DNA from: an uncultured Alistipes sp.
GTDB taxonomy: Bacteria > Bacteroidota > Bacteroidia > Bacteroidales > Rikenellaceae
Assembly: GCA_944321945.1 (NCBI GenBank)
Contig: CALUNE010000014.1
Location: 1-55,979 of the forward strand
Reading direction: 5' to 3'
Length of the DNA stretch: 55,979 bases
Every line of letters begins with the position of its first letter. The first letter of the stretch is position 1. The translations under genes were made by a program, and so were the position numbers. Below are positions 35,072-45,500 of this stretch, piece by piece. Under the pieces are notes generated by a model that was given only the letters and a program-made list of their open reading frames with translations, made no database searches and was not told the origin of the DNA.

Positions 35072-38000
35072 TCACTTCAGTTTAGTCAGTTTAACCTCGC
35101 GGGTAGCCCCCTCGCGGCAGTCGAAGGTCAGGATCGTACGTTCGCCGTCGATCCGCGCACGGCACGCCGTCGCGCCGTCGTCCAGACGCCAGCGGCCCCG
35201 GAGCGTCACCTCGGGGTGCGATTCGCCCGAAGGTGCGTCGATCCACTCCCGCGAATAGATGCTCCGCTCGACGCGTTTGCCCGCCTCGTCGAACACCTCG
35301 TCGCTCGCCCCCTCGTAGAAGCGCAGATCGGGGTCGGCCACGCTGACCGTCAGCCGCTCCTCGCCGCCGCCGATCATCACCAGCACCGGCATCGAAACCC
35401 GTTCCAGCCACCCCTGACCGACCTCTCCGCCGCAAAAGAGCGCATATCCGACAATGCCCGTCGGCCGGTCGCGCAGGATGTGGGCTGTCGAATCACGCCG
35501 CAGCACCTCGTAAGGCAGCTCGGCGGCATAACGCGCCGCCTCGTCATCCGAAGCGTGCACCGCCATCAGGTATTCGTAGCCGCCGTCGTCGACCGCACCC
35601 TCACCGTGGTCGATCCACGCCGTCGCAAAGTCGTTCTCGGTCGGGGCATCGGTCTCTTCGTGCAACGAATGCTGCCGGCTCCGCTTCACGCAGACCCGGC
35701 CGTCCGGAATCACATAGAGATTGCCCAGGTTGTCACGCAGCACGCCTCCCTGCGGCAGGGTCACCGCATAGGGGAAGCCGGTCACCTGCACGCCGTCCAC
35801 CGCAATGGCATCGGAACGGTTCGCCAGATAATTCTGGAACAGGGTCGTATGCACGCCGCCTTCGGCCCGGTTCTCGATGTCGGACCCCAGGCAGACCACC
35901 CGGTTGTCGAACAGGAAGAAGGTCTTCCGGGCCCGCAGCGTCCCGTTATATTTGTCATGGTCGTGGAGTTTCATGGCGAACAGGCCGTTGCGCCCTTCGT
36001 GGCTCACGCCCCCGACGAACGCCTCGTCCGAAAGCAGCATCTCCTCGTAGCCCGAGAAGGTATCGACATTGCGGATGTCGGCCTTCAGCTCGTCCATCGG
36101 GATTTCAAGGGCCGTCGTGCCGGGAATGTGACACCAGTCCCACCCCTCCTGCCGGAATCCGCTGCCGAAGGCGCTCACGGGATTCCCGTCGCCCAACAGC
36201 TGCAGGCTGCCGTTCGTCAGATAGCGGCCGTAATGGTTGCACCCCTGGTAGATCTCCGCTGCCCACAGATAGCGGCTGTGACCCGCCACCGTGACGAGCC
36301 AGTCTCCGCGTCGGTGCGACAGCGAAGCGTTGTAGCCGTAGACGTGCGTACCTTCGGGCGAAGGCTCCGCCGCGAAGCCCTTCTCCGCAAAGAGGCGCGC
36401 ATAGCGATCCTTCCCCGGGCTGACGCGCAGATAGGCCGTCGCAAGCTCCGGATCGATCTCCTCGCGGCCGTCGGGCGATCCGGCCACAGCCAGCCGTGCA
36501 TAGTGCCACGGGACCAGAGCACCCCGTCCGTCGGGATGACGCCCCGACAGGGCCAGCGGGAACGACCGCAGGTTGCAGTAGAAACGCATCTCGAGCAGCG
36601 CCCGCTTCAGAACGGCATGGCTCTCCTCGCTGACCGCAAAGCGCGTCTTCGACAGCAGCCACACGGCATTCACCGCCCCGCCGCTGAAGCCGTCGACCGC
36701 ATAGGCCGGATAGTGGTGGCGGTGGTGGAAGACCGTACCGTCGCTCTTGAAGCAGGGTCCCGTTCCCTCGGTGATCTTGTAGCCGTTGTCGACCCAGCGT
36801 GAGAAGGCCGTCAGATAGGCCGCCTTCGCGGGGGTGTCCGGAAGCAGCACGATGCTGGCCAGACGCCCGATCAGCGAAGTATTGAAGGCATCGATATCCA
36901 TACCGGGCGTCTCGGGCGGCAGTTTCACCTCCCCGACCCCCGAAAACCACTCCATGGCCTGCTGTACGTCGTGCTCCAGCCCGGCCCGGCGCAACACGTC
37001 ACGCATGAGAACCGGCGCCGTATAGAAATTGCGCATGCTGTAGCCCAGGTGGTGGAGCGTGCCCAGCGCACTCCCCGCCGCAAAGCCCTGATCCAGCAAA
37101 TGACGCGTCAGCAGTACATACATGCGTTCCAGTTCGGCGCGCTCGGCCGGATCCTCCGCCGCATGGTACGCCACGGCGATCTGAAACAGAAAATCGTTGT
37201 ACCCGCGCAGCAGCTGGTCGTTCGCGGCGTAGAGTTTCGCCACCTCCGGGTGGCCCAGATTGATATAGGTCTCGGCATAGCGCACGAACCAGATCGGTTT
37301 GCCGCGCAACGTGCCGTCGGCATTCTCCGTGATGCCGTAGCCTTCGAACCGGCGGCGCAGTTCCGCCAGCGGCAGGGGCTTCTTCCCGTCCAACAGCAGT
37401 TCGCACAGACGCTCCTCGACCGTTGCCATGTCGCGCCGCGTCGCCTCGTCGATCGACGCCGGAGCCTCCGGCATCGGCTTGCGCCACGATTCGAGCAGCA
37501 CGAGCCAGTGGCTCGTGGTCCCGGCATTGATGAACGGAGCCTGGAAGTCGGCCGTATGGTGCCGCACGTCCTGGAACGAGGAGAGGATCCAGTGGTCGAG
37601 GAAGAGTTCGCCGCGCCGGGCCCCCTCGACCGTCACCACCAGCTGATCCATCCCCTCTTCGGGACGGCCCTGCATGTCGCGGTCAAAGGCCACCCATGCC
37701 CCGCGCCAGCCCGTGAACGAGAGTCCGTAGTCGAACCACGCGCACGTACGGCCCTGCTTGCGGAATTCGAAGCGCAACGTCCCCTCCAGCGCCTTCGGGG
37801 CATAGACCCAGAAGACGAAGGTCGAAACCGACGTTTCGCGCGGATTGGGATTCTCGGCCAGATAGCCGATCGGGGCATCGATCCGCAATTGGGCTCCGTT
37901 GCGCGTCCAGCGCCAGCAGGCCGAATGGCTGCCGAGCTTGTAGTGGTCGCCGCTGACGCTCAGCGACGATCCCCGCGAGGCCGCAAGCGGGGCTGCCGAA

Positions 38001-38104
38001 TCCTCGAACGAGAGGATCCGGCTGTTGGCAACCTCCGCAACGGGTTGCGCCGATACGGCCAGCGACCAGAGTGCAGCCGCGGCAAAAATGGTCACTCTGT
38101 GCAT
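35072..38104 (-). CDS. PL8 chondroitin sulfate ABC lyase
   Basis: A 1010-residue exported lyase (signal peptide ending AVSAQ) of the broad chondroitin ABC type. An N-terminal lectin-like jelly-roll (LRFEFRKQGRTCAWFDYGLSFTGWRG, given as a region) precedes the (alpha/alpha) toroid and C-terminal beta-sandwiches. Active-site residues: HH351-352, H461 and Y468 in FHHRHHYPAY, R522 in SGRHP, and Glu in WAAEIYQGCNHYGRY. The His-x6-Tyr spacing is that of Proteus chondroitinase ABC I (His501/Tyr508, from memory). Length agrees with that enzyme. It starts 19 bp after the GH88 gene and ends 2 bp before the sulfatase start, so these genes are coupled. Confidence 0.9.
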   Translation of the reverse strand: MHRVTIFAAAALWSLAVSAQPVAEVANSRILSFEDSAAPLAASRGSSLSVSGDHYKLGSHSACWRWTRNGAQLRIDAPIGYLAENPNPRETSVSTFVFWVYAPKALEGTLRFEFRKQGRTCAWFDYGLSFTGWRGAWVAFDRDMQGRPEEGMDQLVVTVEGARRGELFLDHWILSSFQDVRHHTADFQAPFINAGTTSHWLVLLESWRKPMPEAPASIDEATRRDMATVEERLCELLLDGKKPLPLAELRRRFEGYGITENADGTLRGKPIWFVRYAETYINLGHPEVAKLYAANDQLLRGYNDFLFQIAVAYHAAEDPAERAELERMYVLLTRHLLDQGFAAGSALGTLHHLGYSMRNFYTAPVLMRDVLRRAGLEHDVQQAMEWFSGVGEVKLPPETPGMDIDAFNTSLIGRLASIVLLPDTPAKAAYLTAFSRWVDNGYKITEGTGPCFKSDGTVFHHRHHYPAYAVDGFSGGAVNAVWLLSKTRFAVSEESHAVLKRALLEMRFYCNLRSFPLALSGRHPDGRGALVPWHYARLAVAGSPDGREEIDPELATAYLRVSPGKDRYARLFAEKGFAAEPSPEGTHVYGYNASLSHRRGDWLVTVAGHSRYLWAAEIYQGCNHYGRYLTNGSLQLLGDGNPVSAFGSGFRQEGWDWCHIPGTTALEIPMDELKADIRNVDTFSGYEEMLLSDEAFVGGVSHEGRNGLFAMKLHDHDKYNGTLRARKTFFLFDNRVVCLGSDIENRAEGGVHTTLFQNYLANRSDAIAVDGVQVTGFPYAVTLPQGGVLRDNLGNLYVIPDGRVCVKRSRQHSLHEETDAPTENDFATAWIDHGEGAVDDGGYEYLMAVHASDDEAARYAAELPYEVLRRDSTAHILRDRPTGIVGYALFCGGEVGQGWLERVSMPVLVMIGGGEERLTVSVADPDLRFYEGASDEVFDEAGKRVERSIYSREWIDAPSGESHPEVTLRGRWRLDDGATACRARIDGERTILTFDCREGATREVKLTKLK

Positions 38105-38123
38105 GTGTATCCGTCCTTATCGG

Positions 38124-39338
38124 TCAAAACAGAGGTTCTCCCGCCTCGACATGGCCCTTGCGGATCAACGCTTCGAGGAAATAGTAGTCGGCATAGTTTA
38201 GCGGCACGTCGATGTTGCTGCCGTGCGGGATGCTGCCCACGGAGTGCATCAGCAGGAAGCCGCCGTTCTCACCCACCGGAGCCCGGTAGGCCGGCGACGA
38301 GAGCGACTCGATCATCCGGTCGGCCTTCTGCTTGTAGAGGTCGTTGCCCGTGTAGGTGAACATCTCGTAGAAGGCCGAAGCCAGAATGGCGGCCGTCGAG
38401 ACGTCACGCGGTTCGTCGGGAATGTTCGGAGCATCGAAATCCCAGTAGGGAACCAGATCCTCGGGCATGTTCTTGTCGTTGAGAACGAACGAGGCCACCT
38501 TCTCCGCATGGTCCAGATAGCGCTTGTCGCCCGTATAGCGGTAGCAGGTCGTGTATCCGTAGACGGCCCACGCCTGACCCCGCGCCCAGGCCGAAGAGTC
38601 GGCATAGCCCTGCGCCGTGCAGCGACCCCGCACGTGACCGTCCTTGAGATCGTAGTCCACGACGTGGTAGCAGCTGTAATCGTCACGGAAATGCTCCTTC
38701 ATCGTCCGGTCGGCATGGCTGACCGCTATATTATAAAAAGTACTGTCACCCGAGAACTCCGTAGCCTTGAACAACAGTTCGAGGTTCATCATGTTGTCGA
38801 TGATCACCGGACACTGCCAGCCGCGCTCACTCTGCCAGCCGCGGTCGGTATTCCAGGACTGGATGACGCCCGGCACCTCGCGGAAACGCGTCGACAGCGA
38901 CCGCGCCGTCTGCACGATCACCTCCTTGTAGCCCGGAATCTGCTTCAGCCGCAGGCCGTTCCCATAGCTGTCGTAGATCATGAAGCCCACGTCGTGGTGC
39001 CATTGCAGATACTGGATCGAATCGAGGATTTCGGTATGCCGGCGGGCCCGTTCGGCCCACGCCTCGTCCCCCGTGAGTTCATACATGTACCAGAGCGAGC
39101 CGGCAAAGAAGCCGCTCACCCAGTCGTCGGTCGGGACGTAGTCGATACGGCCGTTCTTGTAGGTCGAGGGGATGCGGATCACACCGCCCGTCTCGCTCGA
39201 ATCGGCCAGCATGGCAAGTTGCTGACGGGCGACCGCCACGTTTTCGTCGATGATCGAGGTCGTCTTCGGGGCCTGCGTGCAGGCGATGGCGCCTCCGGCA
39301 AAAAGCACGGCTATCGCGCATTTTGAGATTACAGTCAT
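38124..39338 (-). CDS. GH88 unsaturated glucuronyl hydrolase
   Basis: Hydrates and removes the 4,5-unsaturated uronate left at the non-reducing end of oligosaccharides by the lyases nearby. A lipoprotein signal ends GGAIAC at Cys20. The (alpha/alpha)6-barrel shows the family signatures DYVPTDDWVSGFF, WHHDVGFMIYDS (likely catalytic Asp116) and CPVIIDNMMNLELL (second Asp181), AWARGQAWAVYG and VPYWDFDAP. About 404 residues, normal for the family. I chose the ATG at 39338 because it directly precedes the signal sequence; an in-frame ATG at 39410 adds 24 unrelated residues. It is the first gene of the leftward operon. A minus-strand TATCTTTG box lies at 39448-39441. Confidence 0.93.
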   Translation of the reverse strand: MTVISKCAIAVLFAGGAIACTQAPKTTSIIDENVAVARQQLAMLADSSETGGVIRIPSTYKNGRIDYVPTDDWVSGFFAGSLWYMYELTGDEAWAERARRHTEILDSIQYLQWHHDVGFMIYDSYGNGLRLKQIPGYKEVIVQTARSLSTRFREVPGVIQSWNTDRGWQSERGWQCPVIIDNMMNLELLFKATEFSGDSTFYNIAVSHADRTMKEHFRDDYSCYHVVDYDLKDGHVRGRCTAQGYADSSAWARGQAWAVYGYTTCYRYTGDKRYLDHAEKVASFVLNDKNMPEDLVPYWDFDAPNIPDEPRDVSTAAILASAFYEMFTYTGNDLYKQKADRMIESLSSPAYRAPVGENGGFLLMHSVGSIPHGSNIDVPLNYADYYFLEALIRKGHVEAGEPLF

Positions 39339-39575
39339 AAATTTGAATTTGGCAGTTATAATTACACATGTGTATGGGAGCCGGATTTTGCAACCCCTCC
39401 CATTATTCATTTTTTCACAAACCCAACCACTCTTTCAGCACAAAGATAAAATAATTTCCAGACTTCCCCTATTTTTTAACATTTTTTTACTCTTCCTAGT
39501 ATTTTTTTGACATTTTGTCTCCTACAAATTTGGGTAGTCCGAATTCTTTCGTTATTTTTGAACAAATTGAATGGT
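39339..39575. promoter_or_regulatory. Divergent promoter region of the glycan locus
   Basis: AT-rich control region shared by the two main operons. Rightward: TTTG (39529-39532), 20 bp, TATTTTTG (39553-39560), then the start at 39576. Leftward: TATCTTTG (39448-39441), without a clear -33. Between them are long T tracts. A regulator such as a hybrid two-component system would be expected to bind here, but none is encoded in the window. Confidence 0.7.
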
Positions 39576-42527
39576 ATGAAAAAACTACTATCATACGGTA
39601 TATCAACCGTTTTTGGACTTTTTGCCGCATTCGGAAGCCTTTCCGTACAAGCCGCAATCGACGCAAAAATCAACTTCGAGGAGGGCCTCCCAAAAGCCTT
39701 CGCCGCCGGCGAAAACAGCCGCATCGAAATCAGCACCCGCCACTTCAAGGACGGTCGCCAGTCGATGCTCTGGAGCTGGTCGGCCCCCTCGACGCTCCAG
39801 TACAACGACTTCGGCCAACTCATCCGCTCGTTCCGCGTCAAGCAGGCTGGCATCATGCTCTGGATCTACAACCCCCGCGCCATCGACGGCGATCTGCACT
39901 TCGCCTTCGAAACCCCTACGGGAGAGACCCCCTATTACTTTGATTTTCATCTCGACTTCACCGGGTGGCGTGCCTGCTGGATCAAGTACAACGACATGCC
40001 CGGCGACCACGCCTCGCAACAGATCTCGCGGCTGGTGATCTCCACCCCCCAAGCGGCCGCAAGCGGCGAACTCTTCATCGACCGCCTGACCTTCTCGGAA
40101 ACCCGTCTGCACGACCAGATCACCCCCGACCAGCAGATTCCCAACAACAACTGCAACCTCAAACGCGCGTTGTGGCACTGGGCCCGCCTCTGGGAGTGGG
40201 AGCAGTATGAATACGACGAACCGCTGCAGGAGCCGACCCCCGAACAGAAAAAGGAGCTCGATCTGGTCAAGTCGCGCATCAATGCCATCGTCGAGGCCAA
40301 CATGTCGAGCGGCAACTACATCAACGGCACGATCATCCCGCGGGCGCTGAAGACCTTCGCCGCCGCCAACATCCACCGCACCGACGACGGAGGCATCATC
40401 GGCGCCCCGCTGCTCTCGAACGACGAGTGCAACCGTCCGAAGGGCGAACTGCGCCTCGACGACATCGAAAACATGCTCAACGCCTTCGCCCTGAACAGCT
40501 ACGTCAACGGCGACCCGAAATACGACGATGACTTCTTCCTGGTCATGGACCACGCCATCGACCAGGGCTTCGCCTTCGGCCACGGAAACGGCACCAACCA
40601 CCACTACGGATACAACGTCCGCAAGATCTACGACGCCATGTGGCTCATGCGCGACAAGATCGCCCAGCGCGGCAAAACCGACGAATACGTCCGCGTACTG
40701 GCCTACTGGAGCAGTCTCGCCGAAACGCGCAAACCCTATGTCTACGGTCGTGACGAACTGCTCGACTCGTGGCATACGCTGCTCATGCCCAAACTCATCA
40801 GCGCCCTGATGCTCCCCACCGAGGCCGAACAGCTGCGTGCCATGAAGGGGCTTTCGCGCTGGATGTCGGGCAGTCTGGACTTCACCCCCGGCACGATCGG
40901 CGGCATCAAGGTCGACGGCACGACCTTCCACCACGGCGGCCTCTACCCCGCCTACTCGACCGGCGCCTTCGCCTCGATCGGCTACTACTGCAAGGCCGTG
41001 CGCGGCACCGAGTTCAACCTCACGGAAGAGGCCCGCAAATGCTTCAAGCTGGCCCTGCTGACCATGGCCAACTACACCAATCTGCGCGACTGGGGCCTCG
41101 GCATCGCCGGCCGCCACCCGCTGAACAAGAACAACCGCATCCCCGATGCCGACGTCAACGCCTTCGGCTATCTGGCCGCCCTGGGCGATCTGACCGGCAG
41201 CGGAAAGGCCGTCGATCCCGATCTGGCCGGCGCCTACCTGCGGCTGAAAGGCACGGACAAGGAGCTGAACAGCCTCTTCAAAAAGGAGGGAATCGGCGTC
41301 GGCCCCACACCGTCGGGCTTCTTCGTCTACAACTACGGGGCGCTGGGCATCCACCGCCGCGGCGACTGGATGGTCACCCTCAAGGCCTTCAACAGCGACG
41401 TCTGGGGATCGGAGATCTACACCCGCGACAACCGTTACGGACGCTACCAGAGCTACGGCACCACGCCGATCATCGGCTCGGGCAACCCCGTCACGGCCGC
41501 CGAAAGCGGCTTCGTGCAGGCCGGCTGGGACTGGAACCGCGCCCCCGGCGCCACGACCATCCATCTGCCGTGGGCCGAACTGAACAACCCGCTGCCCGGC
41601 ACGCTCATGGAGCGTAACCCCGAACGCTTCTCGGGCGCCTCGTCGCTCGAAGGCCAGAACGGCATTCTGGCCCTGCACTTCATCGAGGGCAACCGCAAGA
41701 ACTTCACCCCCGGTGCCACAGCCTACAAGACCGTCTTCTGCTTCGACAACCGGCTGGTCTTCCTCGGCAGCGGCATCGACAACAACAACTCGACCTACCC
41801 CACAGAAACCACCCTCTTCCAACTCAATCTGGAGGATCGCGGCGAACAGCTCGAGGTCGACGGCGAATTCTACGACACCTTCCCGCTCCAACTCTCGAAG
41901 AGCGGCCAGCGCGTGGCTCTCTCCGACACGAAGGGCAACTACTACGTGGTGAAGAACGTCAGCGCGCTGAATGTCACCAAACAGGAACAGTCGTCGCCCA
42001 ACGACAAGACCCATGCCATGCAGACGGGCAGCTTCGCCACAGCCTGGATCGACCACGGCCGCGCCCCGAAACAGGCCGAATACGAATACGCACTCTACAT
42101 CCAGCCCTCGAATAAGGAGATCAACCGCCTGCTCAAAAAGGACGACTACGAAGTGCTGCGCAAGGACAACACCGCCCACGTGGTGAAGGATCTGCCGACG
42201 GGAATCACCGGCTACGTCTGCTTCGGCGCGTATGAGGGCGAGGGACTGGTCCGCAAGGTGACCGCCGAAACGATCGTCATGGAGCGCGCAACATCCGACG
42301 GCAACGTCGTCATGAGCGTCTGCACCCCCGACCTCGGCCTGACCGAAAAGAGCTACACCACGCGCCAGGAGAGCCAGCCCATCGAAAAGGAGGTGCTGCT
42401 CGACGGTTCGTGGGAACTCGCCGGACAGACCCCCGGCGTGACGCTCTCGTCCGATGCGCAGGGAACCCTGCTGAAGGTGACCTGCCGCCACGGCCAGCCC
42501 GTTGAATTCCACCTGATCAAGAAATAA
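39576..42527 (+). CDS. PL8 chondroitin sulfate ABC lyase, second ABC-type copy
   Basis: A 983-residue exported lyase (signal peptide ending SVQA). It has the same three-part layout as the leftward ABC-type enzyme, with an N-terminal jelly-roll, toroid and beta-sandwiches, but only moderate overall similarity. Active-site residues: HH342-343 in TNHHYGYN, H453 and Y460 in FHHGGLYPAY, R513 in AGRHP, and Glu in WGSEIYTRDNRYGRY. The two ABC-type copies may differ in endo/exo action or in sulfation preference. I chose the ATG at 39576 (MKKLLSYGIS), which matches the signal peptide and the promoter. It is the first gene of the SusCD operon; 32 bp separate it from susC. Confidence 0.92.
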   Translation: MKKLLSYGISTVFGLFAAFGSLSVQAAIDAKINFEEGLPKAFAAGENSRIEISTRHFKDGRQSMLWSWSAPSTLQYNDFGQLIRSFRVKQAGIMLWIYNPRAIDGDLHFAFETPTGETPYYFDFHLDFTGWRACWIKYNDMPGDHASQQISRLVISTPQAAASGELFIDRLTFSETRLHDQITPDQQIPNNNCNLKRALWHWARLWEWEQYEYDEPLQEPTPEQKKELDLVKSRINAIVEANMSSGNYINGTIIPRALKTFAAANIHRTDDGGIIGAPLLSNDECNRPKGELRLDDIENMLNAFALNSYVNGDPKYDDDFFLVMDHAIDQGFAFGHGNGTNHHYGYNVRKIYDAMWLMRDKIAQRGKTDEYVRVLAYWSSLAETRKPYVYGRDELLDSWHTLLMPKLISALMLPTEAEQLRAMKGLSRWMSGSLDFTPGTIGGIKVDGTTFHHGGLYPAYSTGAFASIGYYCKAVRGTEFNLTEEARKCFKLALLTMANYTNLRDWGLGIAGRHPLNKNNRIPDADVNAFGYLAALGDLTGSGKAVDPDLAGAYLRLKGTDKELNSLFKKEGIGVGPTPSGFFVYNYGALGIHRRGDWMVTLKAFNSDVWGSEIYTRDNRYGRYQSYGTTPIIGSGNPVTAAESGFVQAGWDWNRAPGATTIHLPWAELNNPLPGTLMERNPERFSGASSLEGQNGILALHFIEGNRKNFTPGATAYKTVFCFDNRLVFLGSGIDNNNSTYPTETTLFQLNLEDRGEQLEVDGEFYDTFPLQLSKSGQRVALSDTKGNYYVVKNVSALNVTKQEQSSPNDKTHAMQTGSFATAWIDHGRAPKQAEYEYALYIQPSNKEINRLLKKDDYEVLRKDNTAHVVKDLPTGITGYVCFGAYEGEGLVRKVTAETIVMERATSDGNVVMSVCTPDLGLTEKSYTTRQESQPIEKEVLLDGSWELAGQTPGVTLSSDAQGTLLKVTCRHGQPVEFHLIKK

Positions 42528-42559
42528 CCCCATTTATCCCTCAACTATCATATCAATTT

Positions 42560-45500
42560 ATGAAAAACGTACTGAAACGAATGGCCGCAGCGTGGCTGCT
42601 GACCGCGTCGGTTCTGTTCAGCGGAGAGGCTTTCGCTCAGAACACCGTCGTCGGACGCGTGGTCGACACGAACAACGTCCCGTTGATCGGTGTCAACGTC
42701 GTGGTCAAGGGCACCACCACCGGTACCACTACCGGCGTCGACGGCAACTACTCGATCAAAGTCGCCGAAAACCAGACGCTGGTCTTCTCCTATCTGGGCT
42801 ACACCACCGTCGAAGAGGTTGTCGGCAAACGAACGGCCATCAACGTCAAGATGAATGAAGAGGCCACCCAGCTGGGAGCCGTCGAGATCGTCAACATCGG
42901 TTACGGAACCACGACGCGCCGCGACCTGACGGGTTCGGTCGCCAAAGCCGACCTGGGTACGATGATGAAGGCCAACGTCACGAGCTTCGACCAGGCTCTG
43001 GGCGGCCGTATCGCCGGCGTGGTCGTCACGACGAGCGACGGTTCGCTCGGCGCCGAGGCCAACATCACCATCCGAGGCAACAACTCCCTCACCCAGAGCA
43101 ACGCCCCGCTCTACATCATCGACGGATTCCCGTCGGAAGGTTCGTTCGCCACGTCGATCAACCCCGCCGACATCGAATCGATCGACGTGCTGAAGGATGC
43201 CTCGGCCACGGCCATCTACGGAGCCCGCGGCGCCAACGGCGTCATCGTCATCAACACCAAACGCGGTCAGGAGGGCAAGCCCACCGTGAACTTCAGCGCC
43301 ACCTTCTCGATGAGCCAGATCGCCAACAAGGTCGATTTGATGGACTCCTACGAGTTCGTCCGTCTGCAGGACGAACTGGTCAGCCCCACGTCGATGGCCA
43401 GCAGCTACTACAGCTACAGCGAAGAGTACGGGCGGAATCTCACCCTCGATGACTACCGCAACATCCCCGGCATCGACTGGCAGGACGAACTCTATCGCAC
43501 GGCCTTCCAGCAGAACTACAACATCTCGCTCTCGGGCGGCAACAAGGAGGGGCTGCGCTACAACGTCGGCTTCTCGGCACTGGATCAGGACGGTATCATC
43601 ATCCGCTCGAACTTCCAGCGCTACCAGGGCAAGGCCAACTTCACGCTCCCGATCTCGAAGAAACTCACGCTGAACGCCAACGCCAACTACTCGCACACGG
43701 CCACCAACGGCGTGAACCCCACGACGGCCGAAACCACCTCCTCGTCGTCGGGCTGGCTGATGTACTCGGTATGGGGCTACCGCCCCGTGGCATCGCCCGG
43801 CCAGGATCTGCTCAACACGATCATCGACGAGTCGATCGACGGCACGGACGACTACCGCTTCAACCCCGTGAAGACCGCCAAGAACGAATACCGCAAAACA
43901 CTGGTCGACTACCTCAACGCCAACGTGGCCCTGACGTGGAAGATCACCCCCGAACTGACCTTCAAGACCACGGGCGGCTACGTGCTGAACAAGCGCCGCC
44001 GCGAGGAGTTCAACGGCGTCGAAACCTACACGGGCTACCCGGGCTCACCCAGCGGAAAGGGCGTCAACGGCGCCATCTACTGGACCGACCAGTCGAGCTG
44101 GTCGAACGAAAACACGCTCAACTACAAACACCGCTTCGGCCGCAACCACAACGTCGACCTGATGGCCGGCCTCTCGTTCCAGGGCCAGGACTACACCTAT
44201 GACGGCGTCTCGGCCACACAGATCACCTCCGAAGAGCTGGGCATCGCCGGAATCCACACCGGAAGCTATCAGAGCGTGCCGAGCAACTACTACGACTGGC
44301 GGATGATGTCGATGTTCCTGCGTGCGAACTACAACTTCCGCTACAAGTACTATCTCACCTTCTCGTTCCGCGCCGACGGTTCGTCGAAATTCCCCTCCGA
44401 CAACCGCTGGGGATACTTCCCCTCGGTGGGCGCCTCGTGGAACTTCAACCGCGAAAACCTCTTCAAGAACTCCGACTGGCTCAACAACGGAAAACTCCGC
44501 TTCTCGTGGGGCCTCACGGGTAACAACCGCACCCAGACCCCCTATGACTTCTACACGCAGATCACCGTCACGCCGGGTTCGGGCAACTCGTTCGACTACG
44601 TCTTCGACGGCGAACGCGCCCCGGGCTACTACGTCTCGAACATGACCAACGACAGGCTCAAATGGGAGACCACCGAACAGTGGAACGTCGGTATCGACCT
44701 GGGATTCTTCGAGGATCGCCTCAAGGTGACGGCCGACTGGTACGACAAGGTGACCCACGACCTGCTGCTCTATGCACTGCTGCCCGCCTCGAGCGGCTAT
44801 GAGCAGGGTATGCTCAACATCGGCAAGATCCGCAACCGCGGCTTCGAATTCACGCTCGAAACGGTCAACGTCAAGACGCGCCAGTTCCAGTGGTCAACGT
44901 CGTTCAACATCGCCTTCAACCGCAACCGCATCCTGGCCCTGGTCGACAACCAGAACACGCTCCAGACCGCCGTGTCGTGGGAAACGCACTTCAACTCGCA
45001 GTTCCCCTACATCTCACAGGTCGGAAAACCCACCGGCATGATGTACGGCTTCATCTACGAGGGCACCTACAAGCCCGAAGACTTCGATGCGGCCGGCAAC
45101 CTCCTCAACGGCGTGCCCGCCTACAAGGGCAACAAGATGCAGCCCGGCGACATGAAGTACCGCGACATGAACGGCGACGGCAAGATCGACGACTACGACC
45201 GGACGATCATCGGCTGCGGCCAGCCCCTGCACACGGGCGGTTTCAGCAACAACTTCACGTGGAAGAACTTCGACCTGAACATCTTCTTCTCGTGGAGCTA
45301 CGGCAATGACCTGATCAACGCCAACCGCCTGATCTTCGAATCGGGCTGGAAGTCGCAGACCAACCAGTTCGCCTCGTACGCCAACCGCTGGACCCCGGAC
45401 AACCCCACGTCGGACATCCCCCGTGCGGTAGCCACCGGCAGCGAAGAGTATTCGTCGCGGGTGATCGAGGACGGCTCGTACCTGCGGCTGAAGAACGTTT

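Noticed and set aside
39603-42533. 976-codon leftward frame over the second ABC-type lyase
   Set aside because: Antisense shadow; the plus-strand gene has a signal peptide and full active site.
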